From positions 62,001-126,000 of the forward strand of contig NZ_JABWGX010000013.1 of assembly GCF_021730435.1 (NCBI RefSeq): a stretch of 64,000 bases of DNA. Direction: 5' to 3'. Both the position numbers and the translations under genes were made by a program. Under the pieces are notes generated by a model. It had not been told where the DNA came from and did not search any database. It worked only from the letters and a program-made list of their open reading frames with translations. Source of the stretch: Xanthobacter agilis. Its GTDB lineage: Bacteria > Pseudomonadota > Alphaproteobacteria > Rhizobiales > Xanthobacteraceae. Positions 18,876 through 29,067 of the stretch are shown piece by piece (within the stretch, counting starts at the first letter, position 1; each line of letters starts with the position of its first letter).

Positions 18876-19720
18876 GACAGGCCCTCATCCACGCCCGCGA
18901 CGAACAGGCCAAGCCGGTCCGCCACCGCGATCAGCGCCGCCGCGTCCGGCACGATGGCGCCCCCGGCTTCGAATGCGATACCCGCCAATCCCGCCTCCGC
19001 CGCCCGCTCCACCGTGGCCGGGCCGAGCGAAGGCAGATCGACACGCCGGTCCTGCCCCGGCTTCGGCGCCTTCACCAGAACTCCGCGTCCAGCCGGAAAG
19101 CGAAGCCGGCCGCTGCGCCGCAACTCGCCATAGCGAGCCAACATCTGGTCCGTGCCTTCCGCCGCCTCGACCGCGGCCACCAGGCCATCCACCACCACCA
19201 CCCCTTGACCCACATCGAACGGACCAAGGGTCTGCACGAGCCCAAGTCCCAGCGCGATGTCGCGCCGCGCCTGCGCGCTGGGACCATGACTGCCGAGCAC
19301 GCCCGCCGGCAACAGCAGCCTCGGCGCCACCTCGTGCGCGCCACAGAGCTGGAAGCCCTGCTCGGCCACCAGACCCAGCACGCCCGAAAGAAGATGATTG
19401 TCCCCGCCGCGAAACAGCCGGGCGATGCGTGGCAAAAGGCGCACCATGGTCCAGTCGAGGCCGAGATCCCGCACCCGAGGCCGTGTCAGGCCGCCGACCA
19501 TCACCACCTGCTGAATCCCGCGCGCCTTCGCCTTGGCCGCCACGCTGCCCAGCGAGCCGAGACGGAACCAATGGTGCTCGTAGCGCTCAAGGGCCGGATC
19601 CGCGAAGCCGCGAATGAGGAACAGGACCACGTCGCGCCCCTGCGCCCGCACGGCATCCGCCACAGCCGCCGGAAATGCGCCGTTGCCGGCTACGATACCG
19701 ATCGGCCCGCCCGCGGACAT
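18872..19720 (-). CDS. lpxI: UDP-2,3-diacylglucosamine diphosphatase LpxI
   Basis: 282 aa from the ATG at 19720. LpxI (formerly DUF1009) hydrolyses UDP-2,3-diacylglucosamine to lipid X; alphaproteobacteria use it in place of LpxH. IGIVAGNGAFP at the N-terminus, MVGGLTRPR, GVVVVDGLVAAVEAAEGTDQ and the C-terminal LVKAPKPGQDRRVDLPSLG are family patterns. The start is uncertain. In-frame GTG (19804) and TTG (19798) codons overlap or touch the lpxA end, the TTG 7 bases after GGGGAGG. Either would add about 26 unconserved residues. It lies between lpxA and lpxB, as expected for the pathway. Confidence 0.93.
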   Translation of the reverse strand: MSAGGPIGIVAGNGAFPAAVADAVRAQGRDVVLFLIRGFADPALERYEHHWFRLGSLGSVAAKAKARGIQQVVMVGGLTRPRVRDLGLDWTMVRLLPRIARLFRGGDNHLLSGVLGLVAEQGFQLCGAHEVAPRLLLPAGVLGSHGPSAQARRDIALGLGLVQTLGPFDVGQGVVVVDGLVAAVEAAEGTDQMLARYGELRRSGRLRFPAGRGVLVKAPKPGQDRRVDLPSLGPATVERAAEAGLAGIAFEAGGAIVPDAAALIAVADRLGLFVAGVDEGLS

Positions 19721-19800
19721 GCCATTGACGCCTTTGCCGGCTGACCGCGCGCTCCCGTCGCCAGCGCCGCGTACCTCAGTCGGCGGCGTGGCAGCCAAGA

Positions 19801-20607
19801 TCACGCCTCCCCACTCACGCCCCGCGAGGGATGGCAGAGCGCGCGCTTGCGATCGGCATCGATAAACGCCATCACCTGCGCCACGAACGGCGAGCTCTCC
19901 ACCTTTTCCCGGAGCCGCTCCAGTCGCTCGTCGAACGTACCCGCGCCGAAGAACAGCTCGCGATACACGGCCCGCGCCTCGTGCAGCTGGGTCTTGGTGA
20001 AGCCGCGCCGCTTCATCCCCACCACGTTGAGCCCGACGAGCTTGCCGGCCTGGCCCAACACATTGGCGAAGGGAATGACATCCTCACGCACGCCGGTGAG
20101 GCCCGAGATCATGCATTGCGCCCCGATGCGCGTGAACTGGTGAACCGCGCACTGCCCCCCGAGGAAGGTGAAGTCACCCACGCTCACATGGCCGCCCAGC
20201 ACCGCGTTATTGGCGAAAATTACATTGTCGCCGACGATGCAATCGTGGCCCACATGGGAGCCCGTCATCATCATGACGTGATCACCGATGCGGGTGACGC
20301 CCCTGCCCCCGGCAGTCCCGATATTGGCGGTCGCATGCTCCCGCAGCAGGCAATCGGAGCCGATCTCCAGCCGCGTGGCCTCGCCCTTGTAATGCACCGA
20401 TTGCGGCGCCGTCCCCAGCGACGCGAACGGATAGATCTCCGTGCGCGCGCCGATGGTCGTGTCGCCCTGGATATTCACATGAGCATGCAGCCGGACTCCG
20501 GCGGCGAGCTTCACATCAGGGCCGAGGATGCAATAGGGGCCGATCACCACATCGTCGGCAAGACCCGCCGCGTTTTCAACGCGGGCGGTGGGGTCGATCC
20601 TGGACAC
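19801..20607 (-). CDS. lpxA: UDP-N-acetylglucosamine acyltransferase
   Basis: 268 aa from a GTG at 20607 (SRIDPTARVE), just after the fabZ stop. An in-frame TTG at 20613 would overlap fabZ. LpxA transfers an R-3-hydroxyacyl chain from ACP to the 3-OH of UDP-GlcNAc, the first step of lipid A synthesis. Hexapeptide repeats form the left-handed beta-helix. MTGSHVGHDC contains the catalytic His region. The C-terminal helical part starts at about GMKRRGFTK. The substrate is made by GlmU/GlmS in this same window. Confidence 0.96.
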   Translation of the reverse strand: MSRIDPTARVENAAGLADDVVIGPYCILGPDVKLAAGVRLHAHVNIQGDTTIGARTEIYPFASLGTAPQSVHYKGEATRLEIGSDCLLREHATANIGTAGGRGVTRIGDHVMMMTGSHVGHDCIVGDNVIFANNAVLGGHVSVGDFTFLGGQCAVHQFTRIGAQCMISGLTGVREDVIPFANVLGQAGKLVGLNVVGMKRRGFTKTQLHEARAVYRELFFGAGTFDERLERLREKVESSPFVAQVMAFIDADRKRALCHPSRGVSGEA

Positions 20608-20609
20608 GC

Positions 20610-21095
20610 TCAATTCTCCACGATCATGGCGCCGACCTTGGCCTCGGCCACCAGCTCGCCCCGCACTTTTGCCTCGCCCCGATACCACCACATGTTCCTG
20701 CGCCGAGAAATGCGCGTCATATGGTATTCCAGCACGTCACCCGGGACCACCGGTCGACGAAACTTCGCCTCGTCGATGGTCATGAAATAGACCAGCGACG
20801 GCTTTTGTCCGTTGTCCTTCCCCATCACGCAGATGACGCCCGCGGTCTGCGCCATGCCCTCGATGATGAGGACGCCCGGCATGACCGGATTGCCTGGGAA
20901 ATGACCCTGGAAGTGCGGCTCGTTGGCGGTGACATTCTTGACGCCGACGCACGAGCGATCGGCATCGATCCGCTCCACACGATCCACCATCAAAAACGGA
21001 TAGCGATGCGGCAGGCACGCCAGGATGCGCTGAATGTCGACGCATTCCAGCACCTTTTCCTCGGGCGATGCGTCCTGCGTCAGCGTCTCGCTCAT
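20610..21095 (-). CDS. fabZ: 3-hydroxyacyl-ACP dehydratase FabZ
   Basis: 161 aa hotdog-fold enzyme of fatty acid elongation. It dehydrates 3-hydroxyacyl-ACP and competes with LpxA and LpxD for the same substrate, which explains its place between them. The active-site His is in [16 protein letters not shown], with Glu in [26 protein letters not shown] is the normal N-terminal block. AAGGA lies about 9 bases before the ATG, which overlaps the lpxD stop by 4 bases. Confidence 0.97.
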   Translation of the reverse strand: MSETLTQDASPEEKVLECVDIQRILACLPHRYPFLMVDRVERIDADRSCVGVKNVTANEPHFQGHFPGNPVMPGVLIIEGMAQTAGVICVMGKDNGQKPSLVYFMTIDEAKFRRPVVPGDVLEYHMTRISRRRNMWWYRGEAKVRGELVAEAKVGAMIVEN

Positions 21096-22177
21096 GCGTT
21101 CGATCCTTCCCCGTCGTCGTCAGCGGTTCGGCGCGCGGCCAACTTCTTCAGGGTTGTCACCTCGCGGAACCACTCCCGCACCGGCTTCGCCGGCGAACCG
21201 CCCCAGCGCACCCCCGGCGGCACATCGCCCTTCACGTTGCTGGAGGCCGCGATCTGCGCGCCGTCGCCGATGGTGACGTGACCCACCACCCCCACTTGGC
21301 CACCCAGCATGACGAAATCGCCGAGCCGCGTGGAGCCGGAAATACCGGTCTGCGACACCACGATGCAATGCCGGCCGATCACCACGTTGTGGGCAATCTG
21401 CACCAGATTGTCGATCTTGCTGCCCTCGCCGATCACGGTATCGGACAGCGCGCCGCGGTCGATCGTGGTGTTCGCGCCAATCTCCACATCGTCCTGGATC
21501 ACCACCCGCCCAAGCTGCGGCACTTTCTGATGACCCTTGGGGCTCGGCTGGTAGCCAAAGCCATCGGTACCGATGCGCGCGCCCCCGTGAATGATGACAT
21601 TGTTGCCGAGCAGCGCGTGGATGACGCTGGCACCCGGCCCAACCGCGCTGTTGCGCCCGATACGAACCTTCGGTCCGATGATTGCGCCGGCGCAGATCAC
21701 CGTACCCGCACCCACTTCCACATCCGGCCCCACCACCGCGCCCGGATCCACCGTGACGCCGGCCTCGAGCCGCGCCGAGGGATGAACCAACGCACCGGGC
21801 GCGATGCCCTCCTGCCCAAAAATCGGCAACGGGCGCAGCGCCGAGGGAAACAGAGTCCGGGTCACCGCCAGAAACGCCGCCGCCGGCCGCGCCGAAATGA
21901 GCAGCGCCAGCCCGTCCGGGGCCTTGTCCGCGAACCGCTCCGACGTGATGCAGGCGGCCGCGCGGGTTGCACCCATCTTGTCCGCGAACTCCACCGAGTC
22001 ACAGAACGCAAGCTCGCCCGGCCCCGCGGTCTCCAGGGTCGCGACGCCGGTGATGACCCGCGCCCCCAGACCCACATCGCCGGAGCCATCGGGAACCAGC
22101 AGGCGCGCGCCGCTCGCCTCGGCCACATCATTCAACGACAACGGCGCCGGCAGTGGGAAGAAGGAGGTCTCAGTCAT
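21092..22177 (-). CDS. lpxD: UDP-3-O-(3-hydroxyacyl)glucosamine N-acyltransferase
   Basis: 361 aa. It adds the second 3-hydroxyacyl chain (N-linked) in lipid A synthesis. The N-terminal uridine-binding domain covers about 1-110. It is followed by a left-handed beta-helix of hexapeptide repeats with the catalytic His region ([12 protein letters not shown]) and a short C-terminal helix. The ATG at 22177 was chosen over an in-frame TTG two codons upstream. Neither has a clear ribosome-binding site, and a hairpin lies just before the start. The stop overlaps fabZ. Confidence 0.96.
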   Translation of the reverse strand: MTETSFFPLPAPLSLNDVAEASGARLLVPDGSGDVGLGARVITGVATLETAGPGELAFCDSVEFADKMGATRAAACITSERFADKAPDGLALLISARPAAAFLAVTRTLFPSALRPLPIFGQEGIAPGALVHPSARLEAGVTVDPGAVVGPDVEVGAGTVICAGAIIGPKVRIGRNSAVGPGASVIHALLGNNVIIHGGARIGTDGFGYQPSPKGHQKVPQLGRVVIQDDVEIGANTTIDRGALSDTVIGEGSKIDNLVQIAHNVVIGRHCIVVSQTGISGSTRLGDFVMLGGQVGVVGHVTIGDGAQIAASSNVKGDVPPGVRWGGSPAKPVREWFREVTTLKKLAARRTADDDGEGSNA

Positions 22178-22190
22178 GGCCAAATATGTT

Positions 22191-22237
22191 CAGGCGCCGG
22201 AGGGTCGCGGCATCAAGCCTTGACCCGCCGGCGCCTG
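22191..22237 (-). promoter_or_regulatory. Long hairpin between bamA and lpxD
   Basis: CAGGCGCCGG (22191-22200) and CCGGCGCCTG (22228-22237) are exact inverted repeats. Inside them GGGTC (22202-22206) pairs with GACCC (22222-22226), giving about 15 paired bases. It fills most of the 75-bp bamA-lpxD spacer and has no T-run. It is more likely an RNA-stability or attenuation element than a terminator. Confidence 0.5.
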
Positions 22238-22252
22238 CCTCAAGAAGAGAGA

Positions 22253-24802
22253 TCAGAAGCGCGTTCCGCCCGAGAACCGGAACTCCTGGATCTGGTCGTA
22301 GCTCGCCTTCGATAGCGCCCAGGCATAGTCGAAGCGCAAGGGGCCGAAAGGAGACTGCCAGATCAAGCTCGCGCCAATCGACGAGCGGATAACATTATCA
22401 TCCGCGACGCACACGTTACCGATCGCATTCTTCGTTGTATAGCCGGTGGTCTTGCAGAACACGACATTCGGGCTGTTATAGGCATTATTGCCATTCCAGC
22501 CAGCCACGCCCGGAAACGAGTAGTCCCCATTGTAATCGTAGACTGAGCCAGCATCGGCAAACACGGCCATCTTCAAACCGATGTCCTTCGGCAGGAAGGC
22601 GAGCGGAAACTGGACCTCGCTCGACACTCCCCAGTAGAGCGTACCACCAAGCGCAGTGGTCGTATCACTCTGACAGTTCAAATAAGCCGGGGCGAGCTTG
22701 TTCGTCGGCATCTTCCCATACACGCCATTGTCGTCTGGCCCGTACCCGGTCTTCGCGCAGCCCGAAACATCGCGAGGACCGATACCCGACGGAGCAAAAC
22801 CACGAACAAGGTTCGGACCCATGAAAAAGTTATTCATCATGGACGAGGAGTCGCCCCAGGAGTCCACATAGCCAGCCTGCCCGCGCAGGATCAGCACAGC
22901 GTCGCCAAACATCAGAGGAGTATAGTGGCGCACGTCCGCAGTGGTACGAAGGAAGTTCACATCCCCCCCCAGCCCCGCAAGATCCTGCTTCAGCTCCGCA
23001 TACAGACCCTGAGTCGGGCTCTGATTGTTGTCGAGGCCGTTGAACGACAGGGTATAACCCGCCACCGACGTAATCGTTGAGCCATCCGCCGCCGCCTGAC
23101 GCACCGCCCAAGAGGTGGTCGTGTAGCAATACTCCTGCTGGTAGGCCAGCGGATAACTGCTCTGATCGCAGATGGAGATGTCACGCTGATAGAGGTTGTA
23201 ACGCAGCGCGAACGTGATCTCGTCGGTAATCGGCAGACCCAGGCGGAGACCGCCACCCACCATCGTGGTGCCATAAGGCGTGTAGCTGGTGGCCTGCGTC
23301 TCCTTCCAATAGAGGTCGAAGCCGGCCGCGAGGCGATAGCCCAGGAAGTAGGGCTCGGTGAAGGAGAACTCGGCGCCCTGGGCATTCTGCCCCCAGGACC
23401 CGGACACCTTCACATACTGACCGCGACCGAGGAAATTCTTCTCACCCAGCGACACCTCGCCAATGATGCCGTCCGAGGTGGAGTAGCCACCAGAGACCGC
23501 GAACTCACCCGTGGGCTGATCCTCGACGTCCACCACCAGGATCACGCGGTCCGGCGCAGAACCCGGCTCGTTGGTGATCTTGACAGTCTTGAAGTAGCCG
23601 AGGTTGCGCAGCCGACGCTCGGCACGATCCACCAGCACCCGGTTGTACGCATCCCCTTCGCCGAGGTCGAACTCGCGCCGAATGACCCAGTCGCGTGTAC
23701 GTGTGTTGCCGCGGATATCGATACGCTCGATATAGACGCGCGGCCCCTCCTCCACCACGAACAGGACGTTGATCTTCTTGCTCTCGAAGTCACGATCGCC
23801 GCGCGGACGAACCTGAGCGAAGGCGTAGCCGTTCTTCGAGACCTCGATGGTGAGGTTCTCAACCGACTTCTCGACCATCTCGGCGTTGTAGACCTGCCCA
23901 TCCACAGCGCGCACCGCGCCCTTCAAAGAGTCGCTCGGCACGTCCTTGATGTTCGAGACCACGTCGATCTTGCCGAACTTGTAGGGCTCGCCTTCATCAA
24001 GCGTGAAGGTGATGATGTAGCCCTTGCCGGCCGGATCGAGCTCGGCCGTCGCCGCCAGGATGCGGAAGTCGGCATAGCCGTTCTTCAGGTAGAAGCGCCG
24101 CAGCAGCTCCTGGTCCGAATTCACCCGATCCGGATCATAGACGTCGGTCGACTTCAGGAAGGACAGCCAGTTGGTGGTGGTCGTCGAGATGACGTCCTTC
24201 AGCTTCCAATCCGAGAAGGCCTTGTTGCCGACGAACTTGATGTCCGCGACCCCGAGCTTGTCGCCTTCGTTGATCTCGAACACCAGATCCACGCGGCCGT
24301 TACCGCGATCGATGGTGACCGGATTGACCCGCACGCCCATGCGGCCAGACCGACGATAGACGTCGATGATGCGCTGGGTATCGGCCTGGACGGTGGCCTT
24401 GGAGAGCGGAGCGCGCGCCTTTGACTGCACCTCTCCGGACAGCACCTCATCCTTGATCTTTTTGTTGCCCTCGAAGGCAACCTTGTTGATCACCTCATTC
24501 TCGGAGACGCGAACGATGATGCGCCCACCCGACTGAGTGACCTGAACATCCGAGAAGAGGCCGGTGGCGTAGAGCGCCTTCCAGGCCTCATCGATCTTCG
24601 CGGCCGAGTAAGGAGCGGACCCGAAGTAGGAGCGGACGGTATCCGCATCTACCCGGCGATTTCCTTCCACGACGATGGTGCTGGATTGGGCCACCGCCGG
24701 CCCTGCCACCACGAGGGAACCGGCACCCGCCGACACCGCCACGCACGCAGCGATGCCCACGGCGGCGGCCAGCTTTCTCAACACCCGGAGCGGAGCAGTC
24801 AT
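22253..24802 (-). CDS. bamA: Outer membrane protein assembly factor BamA
   Basis: 849 aa from the ATG at 24802, which starts a signal peptide (cleavage after about PAVAQ, residue 39). BamA folds beta-barrel proteins into the outer membrane. Five POTRA repeats cover about 40-430 (for example STIVVEGNRRVDADTVRSYF and VYIERIDIRGNTRTRDWVIR). The 16-strand Omp85 barrel follows and ends in Phe (FSGGTRF), the outer-membrane signature. An open frame extends 60 codons further upstream without a signal peptide and is rejected. It lies between rseP and lpxD, the classical order. Confidence 0.97.
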   Translation of the reverse strand: MTAPLRVLRKLAAAVGIAACVAVSAGAGSLVVAGPAVAQSSTIVVEGNRRVDADTVRSYFGSAPYSAAKIDEAWKALYATGLFSDVQVTQSGGRIIVRVSENEVINKVAFEGNKKIKDEVLSGEVQSKARAPLSKATVQADTQRIIDVYRRSGRMGVRVNPVTIDRGNGRVDLVFEINEGDKLGVADIKFVGNKAFSDWKLKDVISTTTTNWLSFLKSTDVYDPDRVNSDQELLRRFYLKNGYADFRILAATAELDPAGKGYIITFTLDEGEPYKFGKIDVVSNIKDVPSDSLKGAVRAVDGQVYNAEMVEKSVENLTIEVSKNGYAFAQVRPRGDRDFESKKINVLFVVEEGPRVYIERIDIRGNTRTRDWVIRREFDLGEGDAYNRVLVDRAERRLRNLGYFKTVKITNEPGSAPDRVILVVDVEDQPTGEFAVSGGYSTSDGIIGEVSLGEKNFLGRGQYVKVSGSWGQNAQGAEFSFTEPYFLGYRLAAGFDLYWKETQATSYTPYGTTMVGGGLRLGLPITDEITFALRYNLYQRDISICDQSSYPLAYQQEYCYTTTSWAVRQAAADGSTITSVAGYTLSFNGLDNNQSPTQGLYAELKQDLAGLGGDVNFLRTTADVRHYTPLMFGDAVLILRGQAGYVDSWGDSSSMMNNFFMGPNLVRGFAPSGIGPRDVSGCAKTGYGPDDNGVYGKMPTNKLAPAYLNCQSDTTTALGGTLYWGVSSEVQFPLAFLPKDIGLKMAVFADAGSVYDYNGDYSFPGVAGWNGNNAYNSPNVVFCKTTGYTTKNAIGNVCVADDNVIRSSIGASLIWQSPFGPLRFDYAWALSKASYDQIQEFRFSGGTRF

Positions 24803-24987
24803 ATGGCGCGCAACCCTGCAAAATTTCGACGAACGCAAACCCGCAACGGACCCGTCGCGGATTCTCACCCTGTGGTGCCGCTTGTACAAGCTTTTCGCCG
24901 TGCTGCAAACCGAGCCCGGCGTTTCGCCCGCCTTTTTGCCGGTACCGTTGCGTTCCCGCCACGACTCCCAGCGACCCCACAAACCCC

Positions 24988-26145
24988 TTACATCGCAGCG
25001 ATATGCAGGACATCGTTCCAGGTCGCGAAGATCATCAGCATGAGCACCAGCGCAAGCCCGATCCGAAACCCGATGTCCTGCGTGCGGGCGCTCAACGGCC
25101 GACCGCGCACTGCCTCGAAAGCGTAGAACAGAAGATGTCCCCCATCCAACATCGGAATGGGAAAGAGGTTAAGAAGCCCGATCGAAACCGACAGCACCGC
25201 CGCCAGCGACAGCAGCGCACCGATTCCGAAGGTCGCCACCTGCCCCGACACCTGCGCGATGCGGATGGGACCGCCGAGCTGATCGGCCGATTCCCGCCCG
25301 GCGATCAGGCCGCCGAGGTAATCGAAAGTCCGCGCCACCACGAACCAGGTTTCCTGCACCCCCATCGCCACCGCCTCGACCGGGCCGTAGCGGTGAACCG
25401 TCACATCGCCCTCCGCGAGGGAGCGGGAAATGCCCAGCAGGCCGGTGCGGTGGACGTTGCCGAATCCGTCCTTCACTTCCTTCAGCTCGGGAGTCGCGGT
25501 CAGCGTCACATCGGCGCCGCCCCGCTCCACCCGGAACATGAGCGGCTGGCCGGCATGGATGCCGACAATGCGCTGCATGTCGGCGAAGCTCTCCACCTTG
25601 GCGCCGTCGATCTCCAGCACGAGGTCGCCCGGCTTGAAGCCCGCCACCTCGGCGGCGCTGCCAGCCGTCACCTGATCCACGCGCGGGGCCGAGACCGGAC
25701 GGCCGAACACCATGAACACGAATGAGAAGATCACAATCGCCAGAATGAAATTGGCGATCGGCCCGGCGGCCACGATGGCGGCCCGCCACTTCACCGGCTG
25801 GAAGAAAAAGCTCTCGCGCCGCTCGGCCGGCGTCATCCGGGCCAGCGAGGCCTGATCCGGCACCGATGCCGCATCCTCGTCCCCATAGAATTTCACATAG
25901 CCGCCGAGCGGAATGGCGGACAAGCGCCAGCGGGTGCCATGCCGGTCATTGAAGCCCGCGATCTCCGGCCCGAAGCCCAGAGAGAAGGTGAGGATGCGCA
26001 CCCCGGCCCGCCGCGCCACCCAGAAGTGACCGAGCTCGTGGAAAAACACCACCAAGGTCAGCACGAACAGGAATGGAATGACGTAGCTCAGCAGGGATGT
26101 GCCGAAACCGGTGACTGTCGCCCCGAATGCCGAAACTGCGTCCAT
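24988..26145 (-). CDS. rseP: RIP site-2 zinc metalloprotease (RseP/MmpA type)
   Basis: 385 aa intramembrane protease that cuts transmembrane substrates such as anti-sigma factors or remnant signal peptides. The zinc motif HELGH is at 36-40 in the first membrane segment, and the second metal-ligand motif LDGGH is at about 333-337. A PDZ domain lies at about 125-215 (AEVAGFKPGDLVLEIDG). Membrane segments are at the start, near 110 and in the C-terminal part. It is between dxr and bamA on the same strand. Whether it acts in a sigmaE-type pathway here is not shown. Confidence 0.95.
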   Translation of the reverse strand: MDAVSAFGATVTGFGTSLLSYVIPFLFVLTLVVFFHELGHFWVARRAGVRILTFSLGFGPEIAGFNDRHGTRWRLSAIPLGGYVKFYGDEDAASVPDQASLARMTPAERRESFFFQPVKWRAAIVAAGPIANFILAIVIFSFVFMVFGRPVSAPRVDQVTAGSAAEVAGFKPGDLVLEIDGAKVESFADMQRIVGIHAGQPLMFRVERGGADVTLTATPELKEVKDGFGNVHRTGLLGISRSLAEGDVTVHRYGPVEAVAMGVQETWFVVARTFDYLGGLIAGRESADQLGGPIRIAQVSGQVATFGIGALLSLAAVLSVSIGLLNLFPIPMLDGGHLLFYAFEAVRGRPLSARTQDIGFRIGLALVLMLMIFATWNDVLHIAAM

Positions 26146-26204
26146 CGTCCTTACGTCCTCGCGCGTGGCGGCGGAGCCATTGCCGCAAATCGCCGATGCT
26201 GTCC

Positions 26205-27398
26205 TTAGGATGCCTTTGCGGCAAACTTAGGCAAGAGTCCTTCGCTGAGGCGCCGCGCCTCGGCATCCAGGGCGAGCGCGTCGTCCACCGAAGCCGGCGC
26301 CGCCGCCCCATCCAGCCGCGCCAGCGTCTCTTCCACCAGATCGGTCAGGCCATAGAAAGAGAGGCGCCCATCCAGGAAGGCGGCCACCGCCACCTCATTC
26401 GCGGCATTGAGACGGGTGGGCGCCGCGCCCCCCTCCGCCATTGCCGCGCGCGCCAGCCGCAGGGCCGGAAACCGCGCCTCGTCCGGCGCCTCGAACGTCA
26501 GCTTGCCGGCGGCAACCAGGTCCAGCCGCCGGCTGGTGGTGACGAAGCGGTCCGGATAGCTGAGGCAATGGGCGATGGGGACGCACATGTCCGGCACCGC
26601 CAGCCCCGCCACCACGGCCCCGTCCACGAAAGACACCAGGCCGTGCACCACCGATTCGGGATGCACCACCGCGTCCAGCCGCTCCGCCGGCAAGGCAAAC
26701 AGATGGTGGGCCTCGATCAGCTCCAGCCCCTTGTTCATCATGGTCGCCGAATCGATGGTGATCTTGGCGCCCATGGACCAATTGGGATGCTTGAGCGCGT
26801 CGGCGGGCGTCGCCCGCGCGATCTCCTCTCGCCGCTTCAGGCGAAACGGGCCACCGGAGGCGGTGATGGTCACCTTCTCCACCGCCCGCGCGGGCGCGGC
26901 CGACAGCGCCTGAAAGATGGCATTGTGCTCGCTGTCCATGGGCAGCAGTTCAACCCCACGGCGGGCGGCCTCCGCCATGAAGAAGGCGCCGGCCGCCACC
27001 AGGCATTCCTTGTTGGCCAGAGCCATCCGCCGCCCGGCGCCCAGCGCCGCCACCGATGGGGCCAGGCCCGCCACGCCGACGATGGCGCTGACCACCAGGT
27101 CGCACGCCCGCGCCGCCGCCTCCAGCACTGCCGAGGGACCGGCGCCGGACGCGATGCCGCTGCCGGCGAGCGCATCCGCCAGGGCTGGCCCGGCCTTGGG
27201 GTCGGCGACCGCCGCGAAGCGCGCGCCCAGGGCGCGGGCGGTTTCGGCCAGCGCCGCCACATCCCGCCCCCCGGCCACCGCTTCCACCTGGAAGCGGCCG
27301 GGCGCGTCCGCGAGCACCTTGGCCACGCTGCGGCCGATGGAGCCGGTGGCGCCGAGCAGCGTCAGGCGTTGGCGAGGGTGATCCGAAGCATGTTCCAT
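26205..27398 (-). CDS. dxr: 1-deoxy-D-xylulose-5-phosphate reductoisomerase
   Basis: 397 aa, starting at the ATG giving MEHASDHPRQ. An upstream frame extension is not conserved. It converts DXP to MEP with NADPH, the committed step of the non-mevalonate isoprenoid pathway. The NADPH motif is LLGATGSIGRS (about 13-23). LLPMDSEHNAIFQ and ITASGGPFR are the metal and substrate motifs, with NWSMGAKITIDSATMMNKGLE following. Its product feeds undecaprenyl diphosphate synthesis by the nearby uppS. It is 10 bp downstream of cdsA. Confidence 0.97.
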   Translation of the reverse strand: MEHASDHPRQRLTLLGATGSIGRSVAKVLADAPGRFQVEAVAGGRDVAALAETARALGARFAAVADPKAGPALADALAGSGIASGAGPSAVLEAAARACDLVVSAIVGVAGLAPSVAALGAGRRMALANKECLVAAGAFFMAEAARRGVELLPMDSEHNAIFQALSAAPARAVEKVTITASGGPFRLKRREEIARATPADALKHPNWSMGAKITIDSATMMNKGLELIEAHHLFALPAERLDAVVHPESVVHGLVSFVDGAVVAGLAVPDMCVPIAHCLSYPDRFVTTSRRLDLVAAGKLTFEAPDEARFPALRLARAAMAEGGAAPTRLNAANEVAVAAFLDGRLSFYGLTDLVEETLARLDGAAAPASVDDALALDAEARRLSEGLLPKFAAKAS

Positions 27399-27408
27399 GG
27401 ATCCCTTC

Positions 27409-28257
27409 CTACCACAACAGGAGGGCGGCCGCCGGGTCCATGCCACCGTGCAGCTCGGCGAGCAGCAGCGCCGCGAGCGCGGCGGCGGCAAAGCCGTCGA
27501 GCCGGTCCAGAATGCCGCCATGACCGGGGATGAGGCGGCTTGCGTCCTTCACGCCGCAGCGCCGCTTCACCGCCGATTCGGCCAGATCGCCGGCCTGGCT
27601 CACCGCGCTGAGGGCCAAGGCGATGACACCCGCCGGCCAGAGATCGGCCACCCCGCCGACCGCCACCACCACAACCCCGGCGACGACCCCCGCCACCGCG
27701 CCGCCGATGGCGCCCGACCATGTCTTGTTCGGCGACACCCGCGGCCACAGCTTGGGGCCGCCGAGGGCCCGGCCGACGAAATAGGCGAAGATGTCGGTGG
27801 CCCACACCACCGCATAAATGAAAAGCACCGCCAGCAGCCCCAGCGGCCCCTCCCCCCGCAGAGCGATGATGGGCAGCGCCGCGGCCGCCGCCACCAGCAC
27901 GCCCGAAAGGCTCCACACGCTTTGGCGCGGCACCAGCAGCGCCGCCACCGCCGCGCAGCCGAGGACCGTGCCGAGGGCCGAAGACCGGCTCCCGAAGACC
28001 AGCATCCCGGCGCCGACCACCACCGCGACCGCCCCCAGCGTCAGCCAGAGGGTGCGCTTGCCGAGCCGCGCCATGGCGGACCATTCATAGAGAATCGCGA
28101 GGCCAGCGAGCACCCAGAGCGCCGCGAACGGCCAGCCGCCGAACACGGTCAGGCCCAGCACCAGCGGCACCAGCACCAGGGCCGACAGGGTACGATGCCT
28201 CAAATCGCTGCTGACGCGCGCGGGAGACGGGCGAGGGGCCGGATCTTCAGCCGGCAT
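27409..28257 (-). CDS. cdsA: Phosphatidate cytidylyltransferase
   Basis: 282 aa integral-membrane enzyme with about seven or eight hydrophobic segments. It makes CDP-diacylglycerol from phosphatidic acid and CTP, the branch point of phospholipid synthesis. The C-terminal family signature is complete: SAVKRRCGVKDASRLIPGHG followed by GILDRLD. WATDIFAYFVGR and SPNKTW are also conserved. Its ATG overlaps the uppS stop by 1 base (TGATG), which suggests coupling. Confidence 0.96.
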   Translation of the reverse strand: MPAEDPAPRPSPARVSSDLRHRTLSALVLVPLVLGLTVFGGWPFAALWVLAGLAILYEWSAMARLGKRTLWLTLGAVAVVVGAGMLVFGSRSSALGTVLGCAAVAALLVPRQSVWSLSGVLVAAAAALPIIALRGEGPLGLLAVLFIYAVVWATDIFAYFVGRALGGPKLWPRVSPNKTWSGAIGGAVAGVVAGVVVVAVGGVADLWPAGVIALALSAVSQAGDLAESAVKRRCGVKDASRLIPGHGGILDRLDGFAAAALAALLLAELHGGMDPAAALLLW

Positions 28258-29024
28258 CAGCGCGCCGGAGACGGCACCACACCGCCGAAGCGGCGCTCGC
28301 GCCGCGCAAATTCATTGACGGCCGACACCAGCGCCGCCTTGTCGAAGTCCGGCCAGTAGATGGGCAGGAACACGAATTCGGCGTAAGCCGCCTGCCACAG
28401 CAGGAAATTCGACAGCCGCTGCTCCCCGGAGGTGCGCACGATGAGATCGGGATCGGGGATGCCCGCCGTCTCCAGCCGCTGCGAGATCAGCTCGACCGTG
28501 ACGTCCTCAGGCCGCAGGCGCCCGGCCACCGCGTCGGCGGCGATGGAGGCCGCGGCTGCGGCAATCTCCTGCCGCGCGCCATAGTTGAAGGCCACCACCA
28601 GGGTGAGCCCCTGATTGCCACGCGTCAGCGCCTCGGCCTCGTCGAGCAGGGCGCGGATGTCCTTGGAAAGGCCGGCGCGTTCGCCGATCACCCGCACCCG
28701 CACGTCCTGGGCGTGCATGTCCGCCAGATCGTGCCGGATGAAGAACTTCAGGAGCCGCATCAGCTCCGACACCTCGGTCACCGGCCGCGACCAGTTCTCG
28801 TGGGAGAAGCTGTAGATGGTGAGATAACGAATGCCGATGTCGCGGGCGGCGCGCACGCATCGGCGCAGCGCCTCCACTCCCCGCCGATGCCCCTCCACCC
28901 GCGGCAGCTTGCGCGAGGTCGCCCAGCGCCCGTTGCCGTCCATGATGATGCCCACATGCACCGGCACCACCGCCGGCACCTCCTCGGCACCGGTAGCGTC
29001 GCGCGTGGCGGCACGCAGGGACAT
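28257..29024 (-). CDS. uppS: Isoprenyl transferase (undecaprenyl diphosphate synthase)
   Basis: 255 aa from the ATG at 29024. This cis-prenyltransferase adds isopentenyl units to farnesyl diphosphate to make the C55 carrier for peptidoglycan and O-antigen. [11 protein letters not shown] carries the catalytic Asp. The [11 protein letters not shown] and [15 protein letters not shown] motifs are intact. The first about 20 residues are variable. The gene is 43 bp after frr and overlaps cdsA by one base. Confidence 0.97.
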   Translation of the reverse strand: MSLRAATRDATGAEEVPAVVPVHVGIIMDGNGRWATSRKLPRVEGHRRGVEALRRCVRAARDIGIRYLTIYSFSHENWSRPVTEVSELMRLLKFFIRHDLADMHAQDVRVRVIGERAGLSKDIRALLDEAEALTRGNQGLTLVVAFNYGARQEIAAAAASIAADAVAGRLRPEDVTVELISQRLETAGIPDPDLIVRTSGEQRLSNFLLWQAAYAEFVFLPIYWPDFDKAALVSAVNEFARRERRFGGVVPSPAR

Positions 29025-29067
29025 GGCTTGCTCAGGGCTCAAAAACGTGGGCTCCTTGCCGGGCGGC

